Shown: positions 25,090 to 33,283 of the stretch, in pieces | How the letters are laid out: every line of letters begins with the position of its first letter | How positions within the stretch are numbered: the first letter of the stretch is position 1 | DNA from: an uncultured Lacinutrix sp. | GTDB taxonomy: Bacteria; Bacteroidota; Bacteroidia; Flavobacteriales; Flavobacteriaceae | NCBI RefSeq assembly: GCF_947500605.1 | Contig: NZ_CANMSJ010000012.1 | Coordinates: forward strand, 37,842 to 101,841 | Direction: 5' to 3' | DNA length: 64,000 nt | The notes under the pieces: model-generated | The model's input: only the letters and a program-made list of their open reading frames with translations | The model's database searches: none | What the model was told of the DNA's origin: nothing | Position numbers and translations under genes: made by a program

Positions 25090-25872
25090 TCAATAGCGTG
25101 TTAGGGTTTGTTTTTGTTTTTGTAATTGTTGTAAATATCTAATACTCCTATCCAAAGCAGTATTTGCCATTTTAGTTAAATAATCTTTTTTTGGTTGCGA
25201 AAAAAATTGCCAAACTAACTGCCCATCTACTTTTACAGATATTCTAGTACTACGTCGCTGTCCTGGAACCTCCTCTATAACAATATGTTTTTCAGTTTTT
25301 ATTTGTTTATTAAAGTATTCAGCATAAAAATATTTATAAAAATCTCTACCCGACTTAGTTAATACTTTCTTAACAACTAAACCTTGTAAAAAAATACCAT
25401 CCTGTGCTTCTTCTCTTAATAATTCTTTTCTATTAGGGTCTAGTTTTAATTGTAATTGACCATTTTTATTACTTGTTACTTCTATTCGATCTTTACTAAT
25501 TGCTCCAGTATTTTCTTCTCCATCAAGAACAGGATATACAAGTAATAATAAGGTTACTTTCCCTGCTATTACATTATTTAATGTAATGGAAGATAATATT
25601 TTTTTTTCATTTGCCTCTAAAAAGAAGCGATTTCCTTGTAAAGACTTAGCTGTATTATCAGCAGAGTCTTTTTTAAACACCATAAATTCATATCTTAAAC
25701 TAAGATCTGAATAAGTTAGATTTTCTGCTGTCGCACTAAAAATTGTAAACTCACTTGTTTTATCGAATTTAATAAGCGCATTAACATCTTTATTGTAAAA
25801 TTTCTGAGCACAGACAAACATGCTTGTTAGCACATAAACCAAAGTTAAAACTAATCTTTTTTTTGGGAGCAT
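25090..25872 (-). CDS. csgE: Curli chaperone CsgE with an N-terminal extension
   Basis: A 260-residue exported protein. The C-terminal part (about 160-250) is the CsgE domain, with SGRDFYKYFYAEYF, a TEKHIVIEEVPGQRRSTRISV strand pair, the VWQFFSQP loop and the terminal helix; in E. coli CsgE caps CsgG from the periplasm and selects curlins. E. coli CsgE is only about 129 residues. Here residues about 24-140 add a beta-rich domain (YSDLSLRYEFMVFKK, GNRFFLEANEKKILSSITL) that resembles in outline the Ig-like curli inhibitors CsgC/CsgH. That comparison is an inference from the strand pattern. Its TGA is followed within a few bases by csgF. Confidence 0.88.
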   Translation of the reverse strand: MLPKKRLVLTLVYVLTSMFVCAQKFYNKDVNALIKFDKTSEFTIFSATAENLTYSDLSLRYEFMVFKKDSADNTAKSLQGNRFFLEANEKKILSSITLNNVIAGKVTLLLLVYPVLDGEENTGAISKDRIEVTSNKNGQLQLKLDPNRKELLREEAQDGIFLQGLVVKKVLTKSGRDFYKYFYAEYFNKQIKTEKHIVIEEVPGQRRSTRISVKVDGQLVWQFFSQPKKDYLTKMANTALDRSIRYLQQLQKQKQTLTRY

Positions 25873-25876
25873 AATA

Positions 25877-26425
25877 TTAATTAAAGCTTCTTATAATTAT
25901 AGTAGGAGAAGCTTCTGTTTGGTTAAATTTAATGTTTTTAGTAATATTATTTGTCCCAAATTTATCGAAGGTTAAGTTGTTTCCATTTTGCTGTAATTCT
26001 AGAGACACTTTTGCTGTAGGATCTATAACATAATCAAGAATAGTATTTTCGTTTCCATTCTGTTCTAGTGTTGCAACTACTGCATCTACCTTATAAGTTA
26101 AACCAATATTATTATTTAATCCATTTTGATAAACATTAATATCACTAGCTCTTGTAGCTACTTTAGCACTAACATTATTATTAGAACCAACTTGCTCAAT
26201 TACCAAGGAATTACTTTGTATAACCTCTAATCTTGTATTTGGTGTTGTATCGAAAAATGAAGCAAACTGACTTTGCGAGAATTCTTGACCATTAACTGTT
26301 GTTGACGCTTCTGAGCTATCTGAACTAACATCTGAACTATATGTTTGACTCCAGCTTAATTGAAGAGAAAAACACAATAACATTACTACCACTACACCTT
26401 TAATTTTATTTTGTGTTGTTTTCAT
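25877..26425 (-). CDS. Minor curlin subunit (CsgB-like nucleator candidate)
   Basis: A 182-residue secreted protein: signal peptide to about residue 26, a Ser-rich linker (about 27-55) and then four or five curlin-type repeats, including LVIEQVGSNNNVSAKV, INVYQNGLNNNIGLTY, ATLEQNGNENTILDYV and LELQQNGNNLTFDKFG. The repeats are fewer and more divergent than in the major subunit, as in E. coli CsgB. It ends in a beta-prone tail. Located between the major curlin gene and csgE, 4 nt before csgE, so a nucleator role is likely but inferred. Confidence 0.8.
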   Translation of the reverse strand: MKTTQNKIKGVVVVMLLCFSLQLSWSQTYSSDVSSDSSEASTTVNGQEFSQSQFASFFDTTPNTRLEVIQSNSLVIEQVGSNNNVSAKVATRASDINVYQNGLNNNIGLTYKVDAVVATLEQNGNENTILDYVIDPTAKVSLELQQNGNNLTFDKFGTNNITKNIKFNQTEASPTIIIRSFN

Positions 26426-26441
26426 AATAATTTTAAATTTA

Positions 26442-26484
26442 ATAAAAAAAAGGAGGATGCTTGCTATATAGACATCCTCCTTTT
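26442..26484 (-). terminator. Terminator between major and minor curlin genes
   Basis: Perfect 12-bp arms AAAAGGAGGATG (26448-26459) and CATCCTCCTTTT (26473-26484) with a 13-nt loop and, on the leftward transcript, a U tract from 26442-26450. Partial readthrough would give much more major curlin mRNA than mRNA for the nucleator and secretion genes. Confidence 0.85.
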
Positions 26485-26533
26485 AATATGTTTTGATTAA
26501 ATATTATTTTGATATAATATATCTACTTTAGGA

Positions 26534-28018
26534 TTAACATCCTGGTCCACAAGGAGCATCTAAATCAAATGATGCTGGTCCTGTTGGACTGTTAATATCA
26601 ACTTCTGGTTGGAAATCACATCCAGGGAATGTACCGTTTAAATCTCCATCAGGTCCTAATTGTAATACATCGATAGTGTTACCTCCATTTGGCATACCAC
26701 CATCTAATACATTTTGTCTAGACACAAAAGAGTGTCCTGCACCATTATCAGACATTTGTACAACTAAAGCTTGGTTATCATGACCTCTTTGTCCAGTTAT
26801 TGCAACATTAAAATCTCCACCTTGGAAAGTACTTACTAAGTTAGCGTTACCTTTTTGAGAAGAAATAACAAAGTTACTATCACCATCCTGTCTTTGGTAA
26901 GCCTTATGATCTCTACCATTTTGACCTAATATAGCAAAGTTTCCGTCACCATCTTGATCTTGACGACCATAGTTAGCACCACCTGCAGCAGTACCAAAAG
27001 CATTTTGGTTCATAGATGCAGAGTTAGAATCACCAACTTGATTTTGTTCACCGTAATTGCTAGCTTCACCATCAGATCCAAATTGACCTAAATAAGCTTG
27101 GTTATCATCACCATCTTGTATTTGCAATGCTTTACCTGCCTGAGAATCTGATCCTCCAGCACCAACACTATAATCAGAATCAGCAAAAACATCTAAATAA
27201 ACTTGTCCAGAAAGACCAGCTATAGTATCATCAATTAAACCTTGACCTTGATCTACTACGCCTCTATTATTATTTCCTTCTTGAATTTGATTCGCTCTAT
27301 TATCATCTCCTGTCTGAACTAAATGAGCTTCTTGATCATGTCCATCTTGATATGTAGTAGCGTGGTTATCATCACCATATTGCTCAGCTAACGCAGAGTT
27401 CCCAGATGTACCATTAGGTCCAGATTTTTGTCTGATACTCATTCTGTTATTATCACCCAATTGTACTGTTCTAGCTTCATTATTATCGAAAGACTGAATA
27501 GTTTTAGAACGGTTATCTTGACCATCTTGCTCTACCATAGCAAAATTATACTCACCTTGCCCAGCTGTACCATGCTGAATTAAAGCTCTGTTACCTCCAC
27601 TTAATCCTCCGTCTTTAAGACCTTGACGAGTAACTGCTTCGTTAAAATCTCCTTCTTGATAAGTTGTAGATTCGTTTTCTGTACCTAATTGTCTTACATC
27701 TGAAACGTTAGCAAATCCACTTGGTGGAGGAGTAACTTCTCCAGTTTGCCATATTCTAGCTTTGTTACCTCCTGTACCAAGTCCATCACCTTGCTCAGAA
27801 TAAGTAGATTGCCATGCTCCTGCTTGACGTACTTGCAATTGATTTCCGTTACCTTGTTGATCGGCTTCTCCAAAATTACCTCCAGAAGAAAAACTTGTTG
27901 CTAAACTAGCATCTTGAGAATTAGTACCGTTTACATCTTTTAAGTCACTTTGAGCGACTTGCGCAAACATTGCGCCTGTGAATAATAGTGCCGTAGCACC
28001 GAAAATTACTTTTTTCAT
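26534..28018 (-). CDS. Major curlin-like amyloid subunit with about two dozen repeats
   Basis: A 494-residue secreted protein from ATG 28018 (MKKVIFGATALLFTGAMFAQ signal). An ATG further upstream at 28087 would add a hydrophobic non-signal leader and lies in the promoter region. Almost the whole mature chain is curlin repeats of about 20 residues of the form Q-x-G-x-x-N-x-A-x-x-x-Q, e.g. DDNRANQIQEGNNNRG and DGNFAILGQNG; I count about 24, against 5 in E. coli CsgA. Many carry Asp-Gly and Asp-Asn pairs, so the fibre would be acidic. The C-terminus holds four cysteines and Pro (PGCDFQ, APCGPGC). First gene of the curli operon. Confidence 0.88.
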   Translation of the reverse strand: MKKVIFGATALLFTGAMFAQVAQSDLKDVNGTNSQDASLATSFSSGGNFGEADQQGNGNQLQVRQAGAWQSTYSEQGDGLGTGGNKARIWQTGEVTPPPSGFANVSDVRQLGTENESTTYQEGDFNEAVTRQGLKDGGLSGGNRALIQHGTAGQGEYNFAMVEQDGQDNRSKTIQSFDNNEARTVQLGDNNRMSIRQKSGPNGTSGNSALAEQYGDDNHATTYQDGHDQEAHLVQTGDDNRANQIQEGNNNRGVVDQGQGLIDDTIAGLSGQVYLDVFADSDYSVGAGGSDSQAGKALQIQDGDDNQAYLGQFGSDGEASNYGEQNQVGDSNSASMNQNAFGTAAGGANYGRQDQDGDGNFAILGQNGRDHKAYQRQDGDSNFVISSQKGNANLVSTFQGGDFNVAITGQRGHDNQALVVQMSDNGAGHSFVSRQNVLDGGMPNGGNTIDVLQLGPDGDLNGTFPGCDFQPEVDINSPTGPASFDLDAPCGPGC

Positions 28019-28200
28019 GTTAAATATATATTGATTAATAGCATTGTAAATATAGAGAAATATTTCAATACAAATTTCAACATACATGCAAAAAAAGACC
28101 TAATTAACTGATTTTTCGATTAGTACTTGATTTACTCCGATGAAATGCAATAATAAGTAAGAAAAAAACTACCAACCTCTTTCAACTACTTGTTTTTTAA

Positions 28201-28242
28201 CTACGTAGAACTACGTACACGTAACTACGTACAATTACGTAG
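28201..28242. promoter_or_regulatory. Phased TACGTA palindrome array upstream of the curli operon
   Basis: Four TACGTA hexamers begin at 28202, 28212, 28226 and 28236, with spacing of 10, 14 and 10 nt, plus a partial ACGTA at 28219. The last overlaps the stop of glnN. The array lies about 180 nt upstream of the major curlin start. The 10-nt phasing puts sites on one helix face, as for a cooperatively bound regulator, but the unit can also fold as a hairpin (CTACGTA/TACGTAG, 28225-28242). Confidence 0.5.
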
Positions 28243-30421
28243 TAAACAACAACTCTCTATATTTAGTAAGCGGCCAAAGCTCATCATCAACCAATAACTC
28301 TAACTTATCACAATGGTATCTTATCTCTTCGAATAATGGCTTAACCTTATCACAATAGGCTACAGATTTATCTTCAAGAGACTTTATTAAGTTAGATTTC
28401 CTTCTAGCATCCGTCATATTAGTTACTAGCTTATTTATTGACTCTATATGCTTTGAAATCTCCTCTATTAATTCTAACTGTGCTTTAGAAACCCTTTTAA
28501 AGTCTTTTTCATAAATCTCCTTTAAGCCTTTTACATTTTCAATTAATATATTTTGATACTTAACTGCAGTCGGCACAACATGATTTCTAGCCAGATCTCC
28601 AAGCACACGTCCTTCAATTTGAATACGCATAATATAATCTTCTAACTCTATTTCGTAACGCGCCTCCACCTCTGTTGCATTCATTACACCTAAGTCTTTA
28701 TATAAAGACAATGCTTTTTTAGACACTTTAGCCTTTAAAGCTTCTGGTGTAGACTTATTATTGCTTAACCCTCTTTTTTTAGCTTCTTTCTCCCAAGCCT
28801 CTCCATAGCCATTACCTTCAAACAAAACAGCTTTACTCTTTTTAATATATTCTCTTAATATATTAAAGACAGCTTCATCCTTTTTAAGATCTTTTTTAGC
28901 TATTAAAGCATCTACCTCAACTTTAAAATCAATTAATTGCTTTGCAACAATAGAATTTAGCAACGTCATTGGGTTTGCACAATTAGCTTTAGAACCTACT
29001 GCTCTAAATTCAAATTTATTTCCTGTAAATGCAAAAGGTGATGTTCTGTTTCTATCTGTATTATCTAATAATATCTCTGGAATTTTCCCAACAACATTAA
29101 GTTTTAAGTCGGTTTTTTCTTGAGGTGATAATTTTCCGTTGGTTACGTTTTCTAATTCATTTAAAACATGAGTTAGCTGCTCCCCAATAAACACTGAGAT
29201 AATTGCAGGTGGCGCTTCATTTGCTCCCAACCTATGGTCATTACTTGCAGATGCTATTGCTGCACGAAGTAACTCTTCATTATCATTAACCGCTTTTATT
29301 GTATTTATAAAGAAAGTAAGAAACTGAAGGTTACTCATTGGCGTCTTTCCGGGACTTAATAAATTAACACCTGTATCTGTACTTAAACTCCAATTATTAT
29401 GCTTTCCAGAGCCATTAATACCTTTAAAAGGCTTTTCATGAAACAATACTTTAAAATTATGACGCTCCGCCACCTTATCCATAACATCCATTAGTAATGC
29501 ATTATGGTCGACAGCTAAATTAGCTTCTTCATATATAGGAGCAAGCTCAAATTGATTTGGAGCAACTTCGTTATGTCTTGTTTTAACAGGAATACCTAAT
29601 AACATACATTCGGTTTCCAGGTCTCGCATGTAAGACATTGCACGGTTTGGGATGGTACCAAAATAATGATCGTCTAATTGCTGACCTTTAGCAGAGGCAT
29701 GACCTAATAGCGTTCTACCTGTTAATTGAATATCTGGACGAGAAGACACTAAAGCACTGTCTATCAAAAAATACTCCTGCTCCCAACCCAAAGACGCATT
29801 TACCTTTTTTACATTTTTATCGAAATATTTACAAACAGCAACTGCTGCATTATCCACAGCTTGTAATGCTCTTAACAAAGGTGTTTTATAATCTAAAGCC
29901 TCTCCTGTATAAGCAACAAATACTGTTGGTATACATAATGTTGTACCGTATACAAAGGCTGGAGATGTTGGATCCCAAGCAGTATAACCTCTAGCTTCGA
30001 ATGTATTACGAATACCTCCATTTGGGAAACTAGATGCATCTGGCTCTTGCTGCACTAATTGAGTACCTCCAAATTTTTCTATTGCTCCATTATTTTCAAT
30101 AGTTTCAAAAAAAGCATCATGCTTTTCTGCTGTAGCCCCAGTTAATGGTTGAAACCAATGCGTATAATGTGTCACACCTTTAGACAAAGCCCAATCTTTC
30201 ATTGCCGAAGCTATTTGGTCTGCAATTGCTCTATCTATCTTACCACCTTTTTCAATAGCATTTGTTAAACTTACAAATGCACCACTTGTAAGTGTTTGAC
30301 GCATTTTTTTAGAATCGTAAACGTTTTGTCCAAAAATTTCCGAACGGCGCTTCTCTTCTGTTATAACAACTGGTTTTCTGTTTAATGTTTCTTTTATGGC
30401 GAAAAATCTTAGAGTGGACAT
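28235..30421 (-). CDS. glnN: Glutamine synthetase type III (GlnN)
   Basis: A 728-residue glutamine synthetase of the large GSIII class, which forms dodecamers and is typical of Bacteroidota and cyanobacteria; it makes glutamine from glutamate, ammonia and ATP. Class features: the N-terminal segment SEIFGQNVYDSKKMRQ, then HYTHWFQPLTGATAEKHDAF, the catalytic-core PTRHNEVAPNQFELAP-like stretch (VKTRHNEVAPNQFELAPIYEE) and GSGKHNNWSLS, and the late NRTSPFAFTGNKFEFRAVGS. Length is normal. It is divergent from a GSII gene, with a shared 190-nt regulatory gap that holds a palindrome and a consensus promoter. Confidence 0.95.
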   Translation of the reverse strand: MSTLRFFAIKETLNRKPVVITEEKRRSEIFGQNVYDSKKMRQTLTSGAFVSLTNAIEKGGKIDRAIADQIASAMKDWALSKGVTHYTHWFQPLTGATAEKHDAFFETIENNGAIEKFGGTQLVQQEPDASSFPNGGIRNTFEARGYTAWDPTSPAFVYGTTLCIPTVFVAYTGEALDYKTPLLRALQAVDNAAVAVCKYFDKNVKKVNASLGWEQEYFLIDSALVSSRPDIQLTGRTLLGHASAKGQQLDDHYFGTIPNRAMSYMRDLETECMLLGIPVKTRHNEVAPNQFELAPIYEEANLAVDHNALLMDVMDKVAERHNFKVLFHEKPFKGINGSGKHNNWSLSTDTGVNLLSPGKTPMSNLQFLTFFINTIKAVNDNEELLRAAIASASNDHRLGANEAPPAIISVFIGEQLTHVLNELENVTNGKLSPQEKTDLKLNVVGKIPEILLDNTDRNRTSPFAFTGNKFEFRAVGSKANCANPMTLLNSIVAKQLIDFKVEVDALIAKKDLKKDEAVFNILREYIKKSKAVLFEGNGYGEAWEKEAKKRGLSNNKSTPEALKAKVSKKALSLYKDLGVMNATEVEARYEIELEDYIMRIQIEGRVLGDLARNHVVPTAVKYQNILIENVKGLKEIYEKDFKRVSKAQLELIEEISKHIESINKLVTNMTDARRKSNLIKSLEDKSVAYCDKVKPLFEEIRYHCDKLELLVDDELWPLTKYRELLFTT

Positions 30422-30530
30422 ATTTCTGACTTTTTTTTACAAATATATTAATTTCAAGTCATTTTACTCTTAAAAAATCAATCACCCTTAAAAAAACAGG
30501 GCTCTTAACATCAAATTAATAAAAATTAAA

Positions 30531-30560
30531 AATTTACCTCTGTTTTTATAGAGGTAAATT
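30531..30560. promoter_or_regulatory. Palindromic operator candidate upstream of glnA-II
   Basis: Perfect 11-bp arms AATTTACCTCT (30531-30541) and AGAGGTAAATT (30550-30560) with an 8-nt spacer, ending 11 nt before the TATATTTG -7 box. It has no U tract, so a terminator is unlikely. The position fits a repressor or activator site at about -50 to -25 of the GSII promoter. Confidence 0.55.
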
Positions 30561-30571
30561 AAAATTCATTT

Positions 30572-30579
30572 TATATTTG
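30572..30579 (+). promoter_or_regulatory. -7 box TATATTTG of the GSII gene
   Basis: A full match to TAnnTTTG, 33 nt before the ATG at 30612. The -33 region coincides with the right arm of the palindrome, so a bound protein would compete with or contact RNA polymerase. Confidence 0.65.
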
Positions 30580-30611
30580 CAGACATATTATTAATATAAT
30601 CTGTAAGTATT

Positions 30612-31628
30612 ATGGCAAAAATAAAATTAGAATACATTTGGCTAGATGGTTATTACCCAACTCAAAACATGAGAAGTAAAACCAAAGTTGAGGAACACGA
30701 AAATTTCCAAGGAACAGTTGAAGAATTAGGCCTTTGGTCTTTTGATGGCTCTTCTACAAAACAAGCTTCTGGAGGAGCGTCTGACTGTATTTTAAAACCA
30801 GTTGCAATCTATCCTGATCCTACAAGAAGAAATGGATACTTAGTAATGACCGAAGTTATGAATGCTGACGGAACACCGCATAAATCTAATGCACGTGCTA
30901 CCATTGAAGATGATGATAATGATTTCTGGTTTGGTTTCGAACAAGAATACTTTATAATGAATACAAGTACTGAGTTACCTCTAGGCTTTCCAAGAGGCGG
31001 CTACCCAGCTCCACAAGGAATGTATTACTGTTCAGTTGGTGGAAAACATACTCATGGGCGTGATTTAGTTGAAGAACATGCCGATTTATGTATTGATGCT
31101 GGCTTAAACTTTGAAGGTATAAACCAAGAAGTTGCCTCTGGACAATGGGAATACCAATTATTTGCTAAAGGAGCTAAAAAAGCCGGAGATGAAATCTGGA
31201 TATCAAGATATTTATTAGATCGCTTAACTGAAGGAAAAGGTATGTATATTGAATACCATCCAAAACCATTAGGAAATACTGATTGGAATGGATCTGGTAT
31301 GCACGCTAATTTCTCTAACACAATCCTAAGAACTTGTGGTTCAAAAGAAAAATATGCAGAAATCTGTGAAGCTTTCCGCCCACTAGTAAAAGAACACATA
31401 GAGGTTTATGGTGAACATAACGAACAACGTTTAACTGGAGATCACGAAACGGCATCTATCAACGATTTCTCTTGGGGAGTTTCAGACAGAGGAGCTTCTA
31501 TTCGTATTCCAATTATCGCTGTAGAAAAGGGATATAAAGGCTGGCTAGAAGATCGTCGTCCTTCTTCAAATGGAGACCCATATAAAATTGCAGCAAGAAT
31601 TATAAAAACGGTTAAACCTGTTAAATAA
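30612..31628 (+). CDS. glnA: Glutamine synthetase type II (eukaryote-like)
   Basis: A 338-residue glutamine synthetase of the short GSII class, otherwise typical of eukaryotes and actinobacteria but common in Flavobacteriaceae. Signatures: the beta-grasp opening with LWSFDGSSTKQA (about 41-52), KPVAIYPDPTRRNGYLVMTEV, FGFEQEYFIM with metal-binding Glu residues, the GINQEVASGQWEYQ segment, and the DHETASINDFSWGVSDRGASIRIP block with substrate-binding Arg. Full length. It is divergent from glnN and has its own palindrome-associated promoter, so the two synthetases may be oppositely regulated by nitrogen. Confidence 0.95.
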   Translation: MAKIKLEYIWLDGYYPTQNMRSKTKVEEHENFQGTVEELGLWSFDGSSTKQASGGASDCILKPVAIYPDPTRRNGYLVMTEVMNADGTPHKSNARATIEDDDNDFWFGFEQEYFIMNTSTELPLGFPRGGYPAPQGMYYCSVGGKHTHGRDLVEEHADLCIDAGLNFEGINQEVASGQWEYQLFAKGAKKAGDEIWISRYLLDRLTEGKGMYIEYHPKPLGNTDWNGSGMHANFSNTILRTCGSKEKYAEICEAFRPLVKEHIEVYGEHNEQRLTGDHETASINDFSWGVSDRGASIRIPIIAVEKGYKGWLEDRRPSSNGDPYKIAARIIKTVKPVK

Positions 31629-31651
31629 TCTTACTAAGATTCTAACATAAA

Positions 31652-31687
31652 AAAAACTCCTTTACTAGCGTAAAGGAGTTTTTTTTT
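31652..31687. terminator. Bidirectional terminator between GSII and the OmpP1-like gene
   Basis: Arms AACTCCTTTAC (31655-31665) and GTAAAGGAGTT (31670-31680), loop TAGC, with an A run before and a T run after, so both convergent genes can end here. Confidence 0.85.
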
Positions 31688-31727
31688 ATGAATTGTTTTA
31701 TCTTTTAAATAACGAATATTAAAACCT

Positions 31728-33245
31728 CTATAACAAAAACCCTAAAGTTAATGTTACATTAGAATTATTAGAATCTATTGACGTAGCACTTGTTAATCCT
31801 GTATTATATAATTGATATTCTCTTGATTGACTATATGCATCGTAAGTTAAATCTAACTTTGTATTTCCAAAATTATACCCTAAACCAAAAGAATAACCGT
31901 TTAAATCACCAACAGTTTCTCCGTTTTTATATGGACTCTCCTCAAAACGATAACCTCCTCTAAAACTAAATTGATTCACCTTATACTCTCCACCCAATTT
32001 ATATGTTGAAGCTGCTGTTAAATTATTAGCAATAATATTATTCTGTGTACTAAAATAAGCATCAGACTTCGGTTTAAACTTTGTATTACCATAATCTTTT
32101 CTAGAATAATCGAAACTAATCAACCCTTGTTTACCAAAAATATAAGCTAAACTACCCGTTACTTTAGAAGGAGATTGTATACTATAATCTGGAAACAAAT
32201 TAACTACTCGTGGATCTACTATTTGCAAAACGTTTTCACCTCCATCCTCTCTAACAGTTTCAATGTACTGAGTTGTTTCCTCCGTAATTGTCATCCACAT
32301 AGGTGAATCATACGTAAATCCAACTCTAAACTCATTAGAGAGCTTATAAATTGTTCCTAATTGAAATGAAAAACCAGAACCATTCGTTATAATATTATTC
32401 TCGAAACCTACTTGATTTACAACAGAACCGGTATTGTTATTTTGTTCATATAAAAAAGTAGAACGCTCATAATTTAAAAAGTGAGAGTTCAAATTTAATC
32501 CTAAATATAAATCATCACCATATTGAGCTCCTATATTAAATGCTAACTTACCATTATATCCTGTTGCAGCATATGCGTATTCTTGATCAAAATTACCATC
32601 TGCAATATTTGAAGTATAAATTGTATTATCATCTGCGTCACTATCTGGCTCTAATATATAAGAGTCGTAACCTAAATAAGCTTGTTGGTTCGCATAACCG
32701 TAAGCACTTCCTATTCCCGAATAAGCACCTGCCGTAGACTCTCCACTTAATGCAGAAATCTCATCTAAACGCAGTCCTTGTGCATTATTTAAAAAATATT
32801 GACCTATAGATACGTCACCAACACCTCTAGATTCCCAATTATCATCATAGTTTTTAGTATTATCAAAAGCTACACTTAAAGCAAATTTTCTCCAAGGCGA
32901 ATTATTACCGGTATTCTTAAAAACAAAAACACCACCTCCTTGATTTAAGGAAATATCTGAATCTGACGAAGCTTTTTCCTTTCCAAAATACACCGTTTCA
33001 TTATCTACATCACTAACATTTAAAGACACTGAGCCGAAACTATTTGTATAAACAGCTGAACCTGCTGGATTAACACTTACAGCACTTAAATCTCCTCCAA
33101 GAGCTCCAAATGCTCCACTAAGCGCCCTATATCTAGCAGAACCAATCACCTCACCATTACTATAACGCAAGGCATCATTTATATTCTGAGCATTAATTGT
33201 AAACATAGACATAACACCTATGAATAAAAATATTCCTTTTTTCAT
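31728..33245 (-). CDS. OmpP1/FadL/TodX-family outer-membrane transporter
   Basis: A 505-residue outer-membrane barrel with a signal peptide (ending TINAQ, residue 20). The N-terminal segment ALRYSNGEVIGSARYRALSGAFGALGGDLSAVSVNPAG is typical of the FadL/OmpP1 hatch region of Bacteroidota, and the final strand ends in a hydrophobic pair (LTLGFLL). Family members pass hydrophobic compounds such as fatty acids or aromatics across the outer membrane. Substrate unknown here. It is 38 nt downstream of the Thr/Arg-repeat lipoprotein gene on the same strand. Confidence 0.85.
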   Translation of the reverse strand: MKKGIFLFIGVMSMFTINAQNINDALRYSNGEVIGSARYRALSGAFGALGGDLSAVSVNPAGSAVYTNSFGSVSLNVSDVDNETVYFGKEKASSDSDISLNQGGGVFVFKNTGNNSPWRKFALSVAFDNTKNYDDNWESRGVGDVSIGQYFLNNAQGLRLDEISALSGESTAGAYSGIGSAYGYANQQAYLGYDSYILEPDSDADDNTIYTSNIADGNFDQEYAYAATGYNGKLAFNIGAQYGDDLYLGLNLNSHFLNYERSTFLYEQNNNTGSVVNQVGFENNIITNGSGFSFQLGTIYKLSNEFRVGFTYDSPMWMTITEETTQYIETVREDGGENVLQIVDPRVVNLFPDYSIQSPSKVTGSLAYIFGKQGLISFDYSRKDYGNTKFKPKSDAYFSTQNNIIANNLTAASTYKLGGEYKVNQFSFRGGYRFEESPYKNGETVGDLNGYSFGLGYNFGNTKLDLTYDAYSQSREYQLYNTGLTSATSIDSNNSNVTLTLGFLL

Positions 33246-33283
33246 ATTATTTTTTTAATTCTACTTTCCTTTAAAACTTAGTA

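Noticed and set aside
26534..28018. Regular repeats as a possible CRISPR array
   Set aside because: The period follows codons of curlin repeats; there are no identical direct repeats with unique spacers and no cas genes.
28019..28087. Longer start for the major curlin (23 more residues)
   Set aside because: It would bury the signal peptide behind an unconserved hydrophobic leader and falls in the promoter region.
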